Shown here: positions 51,511 to 60,855 of the stretch, piece after piece | Layout: each line of letters starts with the position of its first letter | Numbering within the stretch: the stretch's first letter is position 1 | Origin: MGIIb-O2 sp964003245 | Lineage (GTDB): Archaea; Thermoplasmatota; Poseidoniia; Poseidoniales; Thalassarchaeaceae | NCBI GenBank assembly: GCA_964003245.1 | Contig: CAXFIU010000001.1 | Location: forward strand, 62,001-126,000 | Length of the DNA: 64,000 nucleotides | Direction: 5' to 3' | Program-made: the position numbers and the translations under genes | Notes under the pieces: model-generated | Told to the model about the DNA's origin: nothing | Databases searched by the model: none | What the model saw: only the letters and a program-made list of their open reading frames with translations

Positions 51511-52302
51511 TTACTGATTCTTTATTATTTTAATCTCACCATTTTGATTAATTTCAACCGCATCTCCGTCTTCTAACTGATAAACTTCTTTTGGCAAATT
51601 AGGCGCTTGAAATCCTTCTGAATTTTTTCTTGAGCTAGCATAATTATGCGTTACTAGAATTAAGCTTTCAGGAAACTTATTTGAGAATTCTACTACGTTA
51701 CTAGGTGTATAGTGATAAGGAAAATCTCCTATATCTGGCATCCCCATTTCAAGTATTACAATATCAGCATTTTCTGCTCTCTTCTCAATTTCTATACAAG
51801 GGCCAGAATCTCCACAGTGTAATATTTTGATTCCAGATTTATGAGTTAATTCATATCCATGGGGGTCAGTTTCAGGAGTATGACAAACAGGAAATCTTTC
51901 AAAACTCCAATCGGTTCCCGATAGTTCAAAACTTTCTTCTTCATACCAGTATGCCATATCTCCAATTTCTTCTAAGCTCCCTGGGAATCCTACATTGCAT
52001 AAATTTGAGAGTTTCTCTTTTCCTCCTGGTCTGAGATATATTTTCAGTTCATGTTCTAGCATAGGGTCTGAAATATATTTTCTTTCAAGCATGAAGAATG
52101 GAAATCCGAATGTATGATCTGCATGCCAGTGAGTGAATAATAAATGTTCTATATCTGAAGTTTTCATACCTTTTCTTCGGAGTTGTGTAATTAAAGTTGG
52201 AGGGGTATCAATCAAAATTTTCTCATCAATAAGAGTCAATGCATGGAGTCTTCCAAACGGGGTGAAAGCGTTTCCAGTGCCCAAGAAGTCGATGCGAATC
52301 AC
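51511..52302 (-). CDS. MBL-fold metallohydrolase, RNase Z-like
   Basis: 263 residues. N-terminus IDFLGTGNAFTPFGR, then the zinc motif FTHWHADHTFGFPFF (HxHxDH), KILHCGDSGPC and LVTHNYA. This resembles the short RNase Z/arylsulfatase-type metallo-beta-lactamase folds. A tRNA 3'-end role is possible, though the long exosite arm of RNase Z is not obvious; the two tRNA genes here already encode CCA. Substrate uncertain. Confidence 0.78.
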   Translation of the reverse strand: MIRIDFLGTGNAFTPFGRLHALTLIDEKILIDTPPTLITQLRRKGMKTSDIEHLLFTHWHADHTFGFPFFMLERKYISDPMLEHELKIYLRPGGKEKLSNLCNVGFPGSLEEIGDMAYWYEEESFELSGTDWSFERFPVCHTPETDPHGYELTHKSGIKILHCGDSGPCIEIEKRAENADIVILEMGMPDIGDFPYHYTPSNVVEFSNKFPESLILVTHNYASSRKNSEGFQAPNLPKEVYQLEDGDAVEINQNGEIKIIKNQ

Positions 52303-52425
52303 GACTCTCGACTATACACCTAAGACTTGATTTAATCGCTCCGAAGATGATAGAACTTCACTCATCTTTAGACATCTATTCATAAACATGTTTCAACTCG
52401 GATAGTTCAACTGTCTTGAGGTTTT

Positions 52426-54270
52426 ATGATGTCTGGCGCTCGTTCGATTTTAATTTTATATGGCTCGCAATCAGGTAATTCAGAAGAAGTCGCAATCCAA
52501 ACTGGCAATGCGGCTTTGAAACATGACTTACAGCCGACAGTAAGGGCTATGGATGAAATATCAATTTCTGATATTCCTAAGCAGACAAGGGTATTAGTTT
52601 GTTGCAGTACTTGGGGTGACGGAGAACAGCCAGATAATGCTGAAGATCTTTGGGAGGCAGCAAATAATGAAGATATCGAATCACTAAATGGCCTACATTA
52701 TTCCGTATTGGCCTTAGGTGATTCTTCATATGACTTATTTTGCGAATCCGGAAAAGAATGGGATAAATGGTTTGAGTCTAAAGGCGCTACAAGAATACAT
52801 GATAGAGTTGATTGTGATGTTGATTTTGAAGAGCCTGCACAAATTTGGTCAGATTCTGTACTCGTGAAGATGGCAAAAATTGAAGATCGAGACATTCCAA
52901 TCGAAACTGATGCTATTGACGAAACTACTGTAGTTGATGATGAAATTGAAGAAGTAATAGTAGCTCCTGTAGTCAAAGAGAAACCAGTTAAGTCGGAATG
53001 GAGTGCAAAGAATCCTTACACCTCTTACTTAACAGAAAATTATATTCTAAATGGTGAAGGTTCAGGAAAAGAAACTCGACACATTGTTTTCGATTTAGGA
53101 AAATCAGGGCTAGAATACAAAGCGGGAGATGCTCTAGGAGTTGTGCCAATTTGTCCGCCAGAGATTGTTTCCGAACTTCTTTCAATTGGCGGTTTTACAG
53201 GTGATGAAGAAGTTGAGACAAATCTTGGAGTATGTAGTTTACGTGAAGCACTTTCAACGAGATATGAAGTTCACAGAGTTTCTAAAAAATGGATTGAAAA
53301 TTTAGGCTCTAAGGTAGTTAGTGATGATGGTTCTATTGAGATTAGAATTGTTAGTAGGGATAGAGTTTCAACATCTGATGGAAGTTCAGTAATTAATTGG
53401 AAAGGTTCGGGCGAGGAGGGAGATACACCTTCTGGTTATTCTCAAATCATGTCGCCTAATGATTCAACGGAAGTACTTTGGAAAAAATTAACTTCTGATT
53501 CAAAAGAAATGGAAGACTATATCTGGACAAGAGATTATATCGACACTCTTAGAGATTTCAGCAATCTATCATTTTCTCCTCAGGAATTTATAGATGGAAT
53601 GGATCGTTTGAAGCCAAGATTGTATTCTATTGCCAGTAGTCCTGAACATGAGCCCGGAACTGTACATCTGACTGTTGGAATAGTAAGATATAGCCATCAT
53701 GATAGAGATAGAGCAGGATTAACAACTGGATATCTCTCAGATAGATGCCTTCCTCGTGTAACTCCTATTGGAGTTTTTATGTCTCCAACAAGATCTTTTA
53801 TACTTCCAGAAAATGGTGATGTGGATTGTATAATGGTTGGTCCCGGTACGGGGATTGCTCCGTTTAGAGCATTTTTACAACAGAGAGATTTGAATGGTGA
53901 CAAGGGGAGAAATTGGTTATTCTTCGGCGATTGGACTGAATCAGGAGAATATTACTACAAAGAAGAAATGGATGATTGGAAAGAAAGAGGAGTACTTACC
54001 AAGCATGATCTCGCTTGGTCTCGTGACAGTTCTGAGAAAGTATATGTTCAACATCTAATGAAAAAGAATGGTTCAGAAATCTGGAATTGGATTAATGGGG
54101 GTGGATATTTCTATGTTTGTGGAGATAAATCTCGTATGGCTAAAGATGTTCATCAAACATTGATTGATATTTGTTCTGAGCATGGTGGCATGAATCCTGA
54201 AGAAGCCAAATCATTTGTTGAAGATATAATGATGAAGAAAGAAAAAAGATATCTGAGAGATGTATATTAA
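52426..54270 (+). CDS. NADPH-dependent diflavin reductase, CysJ-like
   Basis: 614 residues (ATG 52429 also possible). FMN/flavodoxin domain: ILYGSQSGNSEEVAIQTG at residue 9 on, CCSTWGDGEQPDNA, ALGDSSYDLFC. An acidic/Val-rich linker lies at about 155-185. FAD domain: PRLYSIASSPEHEPG and the insertion domain. NADPH domain: MVGPGTGIAPFRAFLQQRD, YFYVCGDKSRMAKDV, ending KRYLRDVY as in CysJ. It passes electrons from NADPH through FAD and FMN. No sulfite reductase hemoprotein or P450 is adjacent. Confidence 0.9.
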   Translation: MMSGARSILILYGSQSGNSEEVAIQTGNAALKHDLQPTVRAMDEISISDIPKQTRVLVCCSTWGDGEQPDNAEDLWEAANNEDIESLNGLHYSVLALGDSSYDLFCESGKEWDKWFESKGATRIHDRVDCDVDFEEPAQIWSDSVLVKMAKIEDRDIPIETDAIDETTVVDDEIEEVIVAPVVKEKPVKSEWSAKNPYTSYLTENYILNGEGSGKETRHIVFDLGKSGLEYKAGDALGVVPICPPEIVSELLSIGGFTGDEEVETNLGVCSLREALSTRYEVHRVSKKWIENLGSKVVSDDGSIEIRIVSRDRVSTSDGSSVINWKGSGEEGDTPSGYSQIMSPNDSTEVLWKKLTSDSKEMEDYIWTRDYIDTLRDFSNLSFSPQEFIDGMDRLKPRLYSIASSPEHEPGTVHLTVGIVRYSHHDRDRAGLTTGYLSDRCLPRVTPIGVFMSPTRSFILPENGDVDCIMVGPGTGIAPFRAFLQQRDLNGDKGRNWLFFGDWTESGEYYYKEEMDDWKERGVLTKHDLAWSRDSSEKVYVQHLMKKNGSEIWNWINGGGYFYVCGDKSRMAKDVHQTLIDICSEHGGMNPEEAKSFVEDIMMKKEKRYLRDVY

Positions 54271-54329
54271 TTAGACAAATCAATCTTTTTATTCCGATGC
54301 AATCATAGTGTATCTTTGCGTGCCAGTGA

Positions 54330-55676
54330 ATGATGTTTAGGAGAGTCCTCATTGCGAATCGCGGTGAAATAGCTCTGAGAATTATCCGTTCACTACACTC
54401 TCTCGGCATAGAGGCGGTAATGATTTATGGCCGAGAAGATCGTATTTCTACACCTGTTAGATTAGCTGATGAGTCAGTATATATCCCTAGAGATGACCCT
54501 TTAGCATCATATTTAGATATCGAAGCAATAGTTTCTGCTGCTAAGGATGTTGGCGCAGATGCTGTTCATCCTGGTTATGGATTTCTGGCAGAAAATCCTA
54601 CTTTTGCTCGAAGGTTATCGGAAGAAGGTATTGTTTTTATAGGTCCAAGTTCAGATGTTCTAAAGTTATTAGGTGACAAGATTACAGCTAGAGAAGCCAT
54701 GGTTAAGGCAGGTCTGCCTGTAGCCAAAGGTTCACCAGGTCCTATTTCTAATCCTGAAGAAGCATCTTTAATCGCCACTGATATTGGTTTTCCAGTAATT
54801 ATCAAGGCTGCCGCAGGAGGTGGAGGAATTGGAATGCAAGTAGTCGAATCAGAAGACGAATTTGAGTCTGCTATGAAATTATGTCAGGGTCGTGCTTTAT
54901 CTGCTTTCGGAGATGATAGAGTATTCTTAGAGAAATTTATTGAAGGCGCTCAACATATTGAGTTCCAAGTACTAGGAGATGGTAAAGATGCGGTTCATTT
55001 TGGAGAAAGATTTTGTTCAATACAAAGAAGACATCAGAAGATACTGGAAGAAGGGCCATGGTTATCAGATGAAATCAGGAAAGAAATTGGAGACAAGGTA
55101 GTAGCAGGAGCCAAAGCTGTAGGTTATTGCGGCTTAGCAACATTTGAATTTTTAAGAGACTCTAGAGGAGATTTCTATTTCTTAGAAGTAAATCCTAGAG
55201 TTCAAGTTGAGCACACAGTAACTGAAATGATTACTGGAACTGATCTGGTCTCAATGGGAATTAGAGTTGCCTCGGGAGAATCAATAAAATTGATTCAAGA
55301 TGATATTCAAATCAGAGGTCACGCTATTCAAGTGCGTTTGAATGCAGAGAACCCCGTTACTCTATCCCCTTCACCAGGGAAATTATGGGAATGCCATTGG
55401 CCCGGTGGCCCTGGTGTAAGAATTGACACTCATGCACATACGGGATATGATATGCCCGCTTCATTCGATAGTTTACTTGCTAAATTGATTGTTTGGGCAC
55501 CAACAAGAGAAGAATCTATTTCTAAATTAATCGCTGCTTTACATGAAATTAAATTGTTAGGTGTCGATACTCTGATACCTTTACATCTTGCCATTCTATC
55601 TGAAAATGACTTCCGTAAAAGAGATATTACCATACATTATCTCGAAGAACACCCAAACCTACTATCGGGAGGCTAG
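54330..55676 (+). CDS. accC: Biotin carboxylase subunit (acyl-CoA/pyruvate carboxylase)
   Basis: 448 residues. ATP-grasp enzyme that carboxylates biotin on a carrier. Motifs: RRVLIANRGEIALRIIRSL, VHPGYGFLAENP, KAAAGGGGIGMQVVES, FLEKFIEGAQHIEFQVLGDG, LEVNPRVQVEHTVTEM. Length fits the stand-alone subunit, without a carboxyltransferase. No biotin carrier is adjacent; it may serve acetyl/propionyl-CoA or pyruvate carboxylase. Its stop is followed at once by the PfkB gene. Confidence 0.92.
   Translation: MMFRRVLIANRGEIALRIIRSLHSLGIEAVMIYGREDRISTPVRLADESVYIPRDDPLASYLDIEAIVSAAKDVGADAVHPGYGFLAENPTFARRLSEEGIVFIGPSSDVLKLLGDKITAREAMVKAGLPVAKGSPGPISNPEEASLIATDIGFPVIIKAAAGGGGIGMQVVESEDEFESAMKLCQGRALSAFGDDRVFLEKFIEGAQHIEFQVLGDGKDAVHFGERFCSIQRRHQKILEEGPWLSDEIRKEIGDKVVAGAKAVGYCGLATFEFLRDSRGDFYFLEVNPRVQVEHTVTEMITGTDLVSMGIRVASGESIKLIQDDIQIRGHAIQVRLNAENPVTLSPSPGKLWECHWPGGPGVRIDTHAHTGYDMPASFDSLLAKLIVWAPTREESISKLIAALHEIKLLGVDTLIPLHLAILSENDFRKRDITIHYLEEHPNLLSGG
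55667..55674 (+). promoter_or_regulatory. Shine-Dalgarno site deciding a TTG start
   Basis: GGGAGGCT ends five bases before the TTG at 55680. No ATG or GTG is available near the N-terminus of the PfkB kinase, so this site makes TTG the likely start. It lies inside the end of the biotin carboxylase gene. Confidence 0.55.
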
Positions 55677-55679
55677 ATT

Positions 55680-56645
55680 TTGGATATAGTAATTGTTGGC
55701 AGTATAGGTTATGATGACATTTCTACTCCTGAAGCCAAAGGTTCAGATCTTCTAGGGGGTGCTGCAACATATGCTGGGCTATCTGCTGCATTCCATAGAT
55801 CAGATGATATTTCTAATAATCCAAATATAGGAATAGTTAGTGCAGTAGGTAATGATTTTTCTCCATCTGATCAACTAAGATTAGAATCAGCAGGTCTTAA
55901 TTTGGCAGGCGTTGAAATGAGAAACGGTGAGACCTTTCGTTGGTCTGGTAGGTATCAAGATTCAATGGAAGATGCTGAAACGATTTCCACTGATGTCAAT
56001 GTGTTAGAAAATTTTAATCCCGAAGTTCCAAACTCTTGGACTACACCTGAGATACTATTCTGTGCAAACACCCATCCTGCAACACAAGTATCTGTTCTTG
56101 ATCAATGTCCTAGTGCAATTATAACTGCTTTAGATAGTTTCATGTTGTGGATTAATTCTGAAAAGGTCAAATTATCTGAGGCACTTCGTAAGGTCGATAT
56201 TGCTATATTAAATGAAGAAGAAGTTTGTGCTATTGCCGGAGATAAAATTCTTCCTCGAGCCATAAGTTCAATCCAGTCTGGAGCCGCTTTGTTTGGTGGA
56301 GAAAGTGCAGGGCCGGGTCCTAGATGTGTAATTGTGAAAAGAGGAAGTGGAGGAGTAATTGGTAAATTCCCATTTGGTTTAATTTCTCTTCCAGCATATC
56401 CAATTAGCAATGTAGTAGATCCAACAGGATGTGGCGACTCATTTGCTGGGGCATTCTTAGCAAATATTTCGGGCAGAGAAGGCGCATTGAATGATATTGA
56501 AGTAATTCGTAATGCTCTAGTTCATGCTACAGTAACTGCTTCCTTTACCTTAGGAGGATTGGGTTGCTCCAGTATTTCAAAGCTAGAACGTGGCCAATAT
56601 CATGCTCGAGTAGATAGATATAGAAGAATAGTTGGATTAACTTAA
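55680..56645 (+). CDS. PfkB-family sugar/nucleoside kinase
   Basis: 321 residues, TTG start. N-terminal DIVIVGSIGYDDIST and GGAATYAGLSA, and the signature near the C-terminus VVDPTGCGDSFAGAFLANI, identify the ribokinase superfamily. GRYQDSMEDAETISTDVNV is unusual. Substrate (ribose, adenosine, fructose-6-phosphate or other) cannot be assigned. Translationally close to the biotin carboxylase. Stop shares TTAA with the next convergent gene. Confidence 0.86.
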   Translation: MDIVIVGSIGYDDISTPEAKGSDLLGGAATYAGLSAAFHRSDDISNNPNIGIVSAVGNDFSPSDQLRLESAGLNLAGVEMRNGETFRWSGRYQDSMEDAETISTDVNVLENFNPEVPNSWTTPEILFCANTHPATQVSVLDQCPSAIITALDSFMLWINSEKVKLSEALRKVDIAILNEEEVCAIAGDKILPRAISSIQSGAALFGGESAGPGPRCVIVKRGSGGVIGKFPFGLISLPAYPISNVVDPTGCGDSFAGAFLANISGREGALNDIEVIRNALVHATVTASFTLGGLGCSSISKLERGQYHARVDRYRRIVGLT

Positions 56646-58369
56646 TTCAATCTTTTAATTCCTTTCAGATGCCCTTTATCATTACTATTAGATGTTCTAC
56701 GCATTTGATTAAATCTTAGCATTGGTTGTTCACTATTCAATTCTGTTGGGCTATGTTCCTCTCCTCTGGAAACTCTATTCACCACCTTTTCTAATGCATC
56801 TTTGGCTGAAGATGGTTCAGTAGTATTTATTCTTCTAAGTCTATTATTTATATCTGCTTGATGTTCTTGGTCACTTCTAATTCTTAGATGTTGTTTTGAC
56901 TGGAATCTTGCGCCTTCACTTGCTTCAATGCCATCAGGGTCACCATATTCTGATGAATAATCTAATTCTCTTCTCTCATAATTGCGATGTCTTGGAACTA
57001 GTAATCTTTCAATCAAACTCAATGTATTCTTCTTCTTTATAGGCTGCTTTCTTAGAGAAACTTTTCCATCTCCATATGAATTTGCAATTCTAGATAATCC
57101 TGGATATTCTCCTAAATCAGTCGGTGCAGGCAAAGATGCAATAATTTCTGCCTTTCTATTTAATGACTGTTGTGCTTTCGCTCTTTTTACTAAACCAGGT
57201 CTACATTCATTTCTAACTGCTTCATCAGTAGGTGCTGGTAACGATATTGAATAATTATTCATAGGGCTACGATTCAGTCCATTGGCAACTCTAATCATTT
57301 CAGCACTCGACATACTTCTTTTTTCACTCGTTTCTTCAGTAGAATATTCCGAACCAAAAATTGAATTTATATTTTCATTATCTTGATGATGATTTGAAAT
57401 ATATTGTTCAGGTGCGATAGTTTTCTCTGGAGATGAGTAGTTTACAGGTTCATTAAATGATGATTTGGCAGGTTCAGAATCGAAAATACCCCCTGCTTCA
57501 AATCCAAATCCGAAAATATCTGTTTCCATTGTTTCTGTGGTATCTTCTAGTGATGGCTCTAAAAGACTCCCTGGTTTCTTTTCATTATACCATTCGGGTT
57601 CATTTCTACCCCAAGTTTGCTGATAAGCAGAGGGCTTCTGAGTAACTTCATTATAGCCAATATCTGGAATTATAGGTGTACTAAATTCATCTTCAATTAA
57701 AGAATCATGATTATCAAATAACTGAATATTATTTTCTTCGAAATTATTTTTGAATCTTGATTCAGGTATACTGGCAAAACTTCCTCCTAATTGTGAATCC
57801 GCATTTACATCGGGTACTAAATCGTTAACAGAAGGTGCATTCAAAAGGGCTTTAGGAATTACATTTGCTTTATTTTCATGTCTAAACTCTCTTTCTAAAA
57901 TATTCTTCGCGTCTCTCACTGACTGACCATTACTAACTTTTTCAATCATCATATGGACTTTCAACAAAACTTCTTGATCATTTAATCTTGATTGGATGAT
58001 ATGTCTATCGCCAATATTAGTTTCAATTACTAATGCTGGTGTTTTGAATATAAAGTGAGATAATACTGAGAGCCCCCCTAATAGAGAAACTGCATAACCC
58101 AATGGTGGAATTAGTATTGTAGCACCAAGATAGCATGCCGCAGACCCCCAAATTATTATTCCTCCAGGGATTGTGGGGATATCGATTGATCTTGTTCTTG
58201 AAATAGATGCTAAATCTAATTTAATCCCTTTCCTTACATCATTAGAAAGCACTAGCTGACGCTGGGTTATTTCTATCCTGAACTTGCCCCTTACCCCAAC
58301 CAAAGAGAGGTTGCCGAACGTTGCCGACTCTCCCTCATCCGGTCGGGCATTACGCCCGAACGTGTGCAT
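56642..58369 (-). CDS. PH-like/two-TM protein with long disordered tail
   Basis: 575 residues from the ATG at 58369. A beta-rich N-terminal segment (VGVRGKFRIEITQRQLVLSN ... LDLASISRTRSIDI) resembles a bacterial PH-like domain. Two helices (GGIIIWGSAACYLGATILIPPL; GYAVSLLGGLSVLSHF) follow, then a helix region and about 400 low-complexity residues rich in Asn, Ser, Glu and Arg. No motif suggests catalysis. A TATA box sits about 30 bases upstream. Confidence 0.6.
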   Translation of the reverse strand: MHTFGRNARPDEGESATFGNLSLVGVRGKFRIEITQRQLVLSNDVRKGIKLDLASISRTRSIDIPTIPGGIIIWGSAACYLGATILIPPLGYAVSLLGGLSVLSHFIFKTPALVIETNIGDRHIIQSRLNDQEVLLKVHMMIEKVSNGQSVRDAKNILEREFRHENKANVIPKALLNAPSVNDLVPDVNADSQLGGSFASIPESRFKNNFEENNIQLFDNHDSLIEDEFSTPIIPDIGYNEVTQKPSAYQQTWGRNEPEWYNEKKPGSLLEPSLEDTTETMETDIFGFGFEAGGIFDSEPAKSSFNEPVNYSSPEKTIAPEQYISNHHQDNENINSIFGSEYSTEETSEKRSMSSAEMIRVANGLNRSPMNNYSISLPAPTDEAVRNECRPGLVKRAKAQQSLNRKAEIIASLPAPTDLGEYPGLSRIANSYGDGKVSLRKQPIKKKNTLSLIERLLVPRHRNYERRELDYSSEYGDPDGIEASEGARFQSKQHLRIRSDQEHQADINNRLRRINTTEPSSAKDALEKVVNRVSRGEEHSPTELNSEQPMLRFNQMRRTSNSNDKGHLKGIKRLN

Positions 58370-58392
58370 CCAGCCCGCGAGTTACTCATTAA

Positions 58393-58405
58393 CGATATAA
58401 TAACT
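58393..58405 (-). promoter_or_regulatory. TATA box for the gene starting at 58369
   Basis: On the minus strand AGTTATTATATCG is centred about 29 bases before the ATG. Archaeal spacing then puts the transcription start at or within a few bases of the ATG, so the mRNA is probably leaderless. An AAACCGAG stretch just upstream of the TATA could be a BRE. The gap contains no other feature. Confidence 0.5.
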
Positions 58406-58463
58406 CGGTTTGTTGAGTATAAATTCATGTTAATTATTGAGGGTTTTTTCACATGCCGTTTTA

Positions 58464-59438
58464 TTACAAAACTGTAGTTCCAATTATCCTCATGGGGCCA
58501 GCATCTAATTGGGTAATAATTATTGGAGGGCTGTATTCTTTTCTTGTCCATAATGGCACCTCCCAATCAACAGTCAAATTTGGTCCTTCAATATTTTTTA
58601 TCCTACCTACAATAAATTGCATATCTACTGCGGCATGTATAACATCACCGATTTGTAAAATTCTTTTCTGAAATGGTGCTTTAATAATACTAAATGTTGA
58701 TGATAAATTTCTATTCAATACATTCGAATCAGTATGCACGACCATGCAACCTCTATGAAGAGCCTCCTCTCTCAGATTCCTTATTGCCAAGCCAACCCTA
58801 TCTCCTGAAACAGCAGTTTCTACATCATCATCCATAACTTGTAAACTTCGTACGATTCCATTTTCATCTGCAGGCAATACTTGGATTGTATCATGTTTTG
58901 AAACAGAGCCAGATTGTACGTAACCTATTGCTACTAACCCCACTCCTTTTACATTAAAAAATTGGTCAACAGGTAGAATTAATGAAGAATCTTCTCGCTC
59001 AAGATTATCCATTAAAGAAAATAATTTTTCACGAATGCTGTGTTCATCTGGTAAACTCTCTAATAATTCCCAGTTCTTCAATCCAGACTGTTCTAGAATA
59101 ATTCTTACTTGATCGGGGTCAACCCAATCTCCAGCTTGGGAATTAATAATTACTAATCCTTTCTCTATTTTAGCACATCCAAATGATACACATATCTCCC
59201 CTAATGCAGAATCAACCTTTGATATCTCGATTATTCCTACTTTAGCCACATTTAATACCGAAAGTAGTGGTCTTATTTTTTCTGGATGTTTCAGAGGTCT
59301 AAGTAATGAAATAATTCCTATTTCTCCATTTCTTTCCTCTTTATACACATAAGATTCAATGTCTCTAACATCTCCTTTTTTAGCAATTTTTTTTGCTAAT
59401 GATTCTGAACCAACAAAGGCAACATTGAGTACAGGCAT
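58464..59438 (-). CDS. EF-Tu/SelB-like protein with degenerate GTPase domain
   Basis: 324 residues from the ATG at 59438 (59456 alternative). The middle and end look like translation-factor beta-barrels: FFNVKGVGLVAIGYVQSGSVSKHDTIQVLP (domain 2) and DVETAVSGDRVGLAIRNL, GCMVVHTDS. The N-terminal domain has only traces of a G domain: FVGSESLAKKIAKKG instead of Walker A, and ISKVDS where NKxD would be; no DxxG. Function unknown; it should not hydrolyse GTP in the usual way. Related degenerate EF-Tu paralogs are known in Euryarchaeota. Confidence 0.72.
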   Translation of the reverse strand: MPVLNVAFVGSESLAKKIAKKGDVRDIESYVYKEERNGEIGIISLLRPLKHPEKIRPLLSVLNVAKVGIIEISKVDSALGEICVSFGCAKIEKGLVIINSQAGDWVDPDQVRIILEQSGLKNWELLESLPDEHSIREKLFSLMDNLEREDSSLILPVDQFFNVKGVGLVAIGYVQSGSVSKHDTIQVLPADENGIVRSLQVMDDDVETAVSGDRVGLAIRNLREEALHRGCMVVHTDSNVLNRNLSSTFSIIKAPFQKRILQIGDVIHAAVDMQFIVGRIKNIEGPNLTVDWEVPLWTRKEYSPPIIITQLDAGPMRIIGTTVL

Positions 59439-59496
59439 AATTATCCGAAGAGTCATCCCTTGTTGAAAGGAACGGTGGATTGAATTAGTAAATTGA

Positions 59497-59946
59497 TTAA
59501 CTCATTGCATCTCTAGCTTTTTGTGCAGATTTCCACAATTCTTTTTCTTCTTCTGTTTTTGGCTCAAATTGAGGTATATTAATCGCTTTCATATCCCTAT
59601 CGATTGCAACCATAAAGAAGAATCCCGAACATATCTCTTCACCTATCCATTCTGATCTTGACAATCTGCATGAGATTACGTGTATCCCTGCAGTTCTCGG
59701 GGACGTCCAAACAACTCTTGCGGTAGTTCTAATTACATCTCCCTGATATGCAGGTCTTCTAAATTTTAATGCATCAACAGAGATAGTAACAAAGTTCCTA
59801 TGAGCAAATTTAGATGCTGCCATTCCTGCTGCTGTATCCATAATTGACATTAATCTTCCACCGAATAATGTGTCTAGTGCATTTGTGTCTCCTGGAAACA
59901 CCTCATTTAGTTGAATTACTGGGTCTGTCGAATAGGCCTCGTTCAT
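59497..59946 (-). CDS. Hotdog-fold acyl-CoA thioesterase (YciA/BACH-like)
   Basis: 149 residues from the ATG at 59946; a TTG at 59964 gives six more residues. Pattern: EVFPGDTNALDTLFGGRLMSIMDTAAGMAASKFAHRN, then VTISVDALKFRRPAYQGDVI and the C-terminal SGFFFMVAIDRDM. This is the family that hydrolyses acyl-CoAs. The conserved Asp near the start (GDTNALDTLFGG) suits the general type. Substrate range is open. Confidence 0.85.
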   Translation of the reverse strand: MNEAYSTDPVIQLNEVFPGDTNALDTLFGGRLMSIMDTAAGMAASKFAHRNFVTISVDALKFRRPAYQGDVIRTTARVVWTSPRTAGIHVISCRLSRSEWIGEEICSGFFFMVAIDRDMKAINIPQFEPKTEEEKELWKSAQKARDAMS

Positions 59947-60058
59947 GTCTATCGTCCCTCTCAAATCCTCATCAAACTTGAACCCATCATATTATTTTAT
60001 CAATTTAGGGACATTTTCTGACCGTTGTATTCAATCCTAGATACCGTTTCGGATAGGC

Positions 60059-60853
60059 ATGGACATGCCAGCCTTAGTATGGGATGAGTTTCATTTTAAT
60101 GACTCAGATGGGGGAAAAATCATTTTCTGGCCCCATATTCCTTGTATCCGTATGCCAGTCAAGTTACGTTCACATTCTAATTTTCATGGTGTAGCTTTTA
60201 TGACCTCATCAATCGATCTTAATTCTTGGATAATGGAAGACAAACAAGAGAAAGAAAGTCCAGGTGTCCATAGAGACTCAGCTATTGCTTCAGGTACTGT
60301 TTTAGGACGTTTGATGACTGACTTAAATGAACTGGATTTAGATGGCCCAGTAATCCCTGATCCTGAACAATTGCGTTTACTTTTACATGCTAGAAACTCA
60401 AGAGGAGGTCTTCCAATTTATGCAATTGAACCTGACCTTGAAGATGAGAAATGGGTTGATTGGCAAATAAAAAGTGCTGATCAACAAGTTACTTACTCTA
60501 ATCTAATCCTAACATTGACAACTGGTAGGAGATGGAAAAAGATAAGAAAGAATGCAATTAAATCAGTAAAAAGTTCTAAGTTAGTCAATGCAGATATGGG
60601 GGCCGCCTCTGCATCTTGTTTGACTTGGTGGATAGAAGAACAGCGAGGTATTTCTGAAGAATTACAAAATCTTAGGGATGAAAGGTTTGTTTCAAGGATT
60701 AGGGGGGCGCTAGCAAATCTCAGAAATAATATGAGCAATTCAGTTTCAGAAGAATTAACTTTGATGGTACCTATTCATCAGGCATGGTTACCTTCAATAA
60801 GAAAAGCGATTACTTCATGTACGAATGTTGAGGAGATAACTCCGGAGGAATGA
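60059..60853 (+). CDS. Unrecognised protein, first of a three-gene group
   Basis: 264 residues, no known domain with confidence. The C-terminal half has TTGRRWKKIRKNAIKSVK, LRDERFVSRIRGALANLR and LMVPIHQAWLPSIRKAI, which in order and spacing faintly recall the TraB/PrgY family (ERD...GAGHxxGI), but the Gly-Ala-Gly-His core is not present. Soluble, with no signal peptide or TM helix. The TBP-like gene starts at most three bases after its stop, so they are likely co-translated. Confidence 0.6.
   Translation: MDMPALVWDEFHFNDSDGGKIIFWPHIPCIRMPVKLRSHSNFHGVAFMTSSIDLNSWIMEDKQEKESPGVHRDSAIASGTVLGRLMTDLNELDLDGPVIPDPEQLRLLLHARNSRGGLPIYAIEPDLEDEKWVDWQIKSADQQVTYSNLILTLTTGRRWKKIRKNAIKSVKSSKLVNADMGAASASCLTWWIEEQRGISEELQNLRDERFVSRIRGALANLRNNMSNSVSEELTLMVPIHQAWLPSIRKAITSCTNVEEITPEE
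60844..60848 (+). promoter_or_regulatory. Shine-Dalgarno site of the TBP-like gene
   Basis: GGAGG lies seven bases before the ATG at 60856 but only one base before the ATG at 60850, so the downstream ATG is the likelier start. It sits inside the end of the preceding coding region. Confidence 0.6.
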
Positions 60854-60855
60854 TT

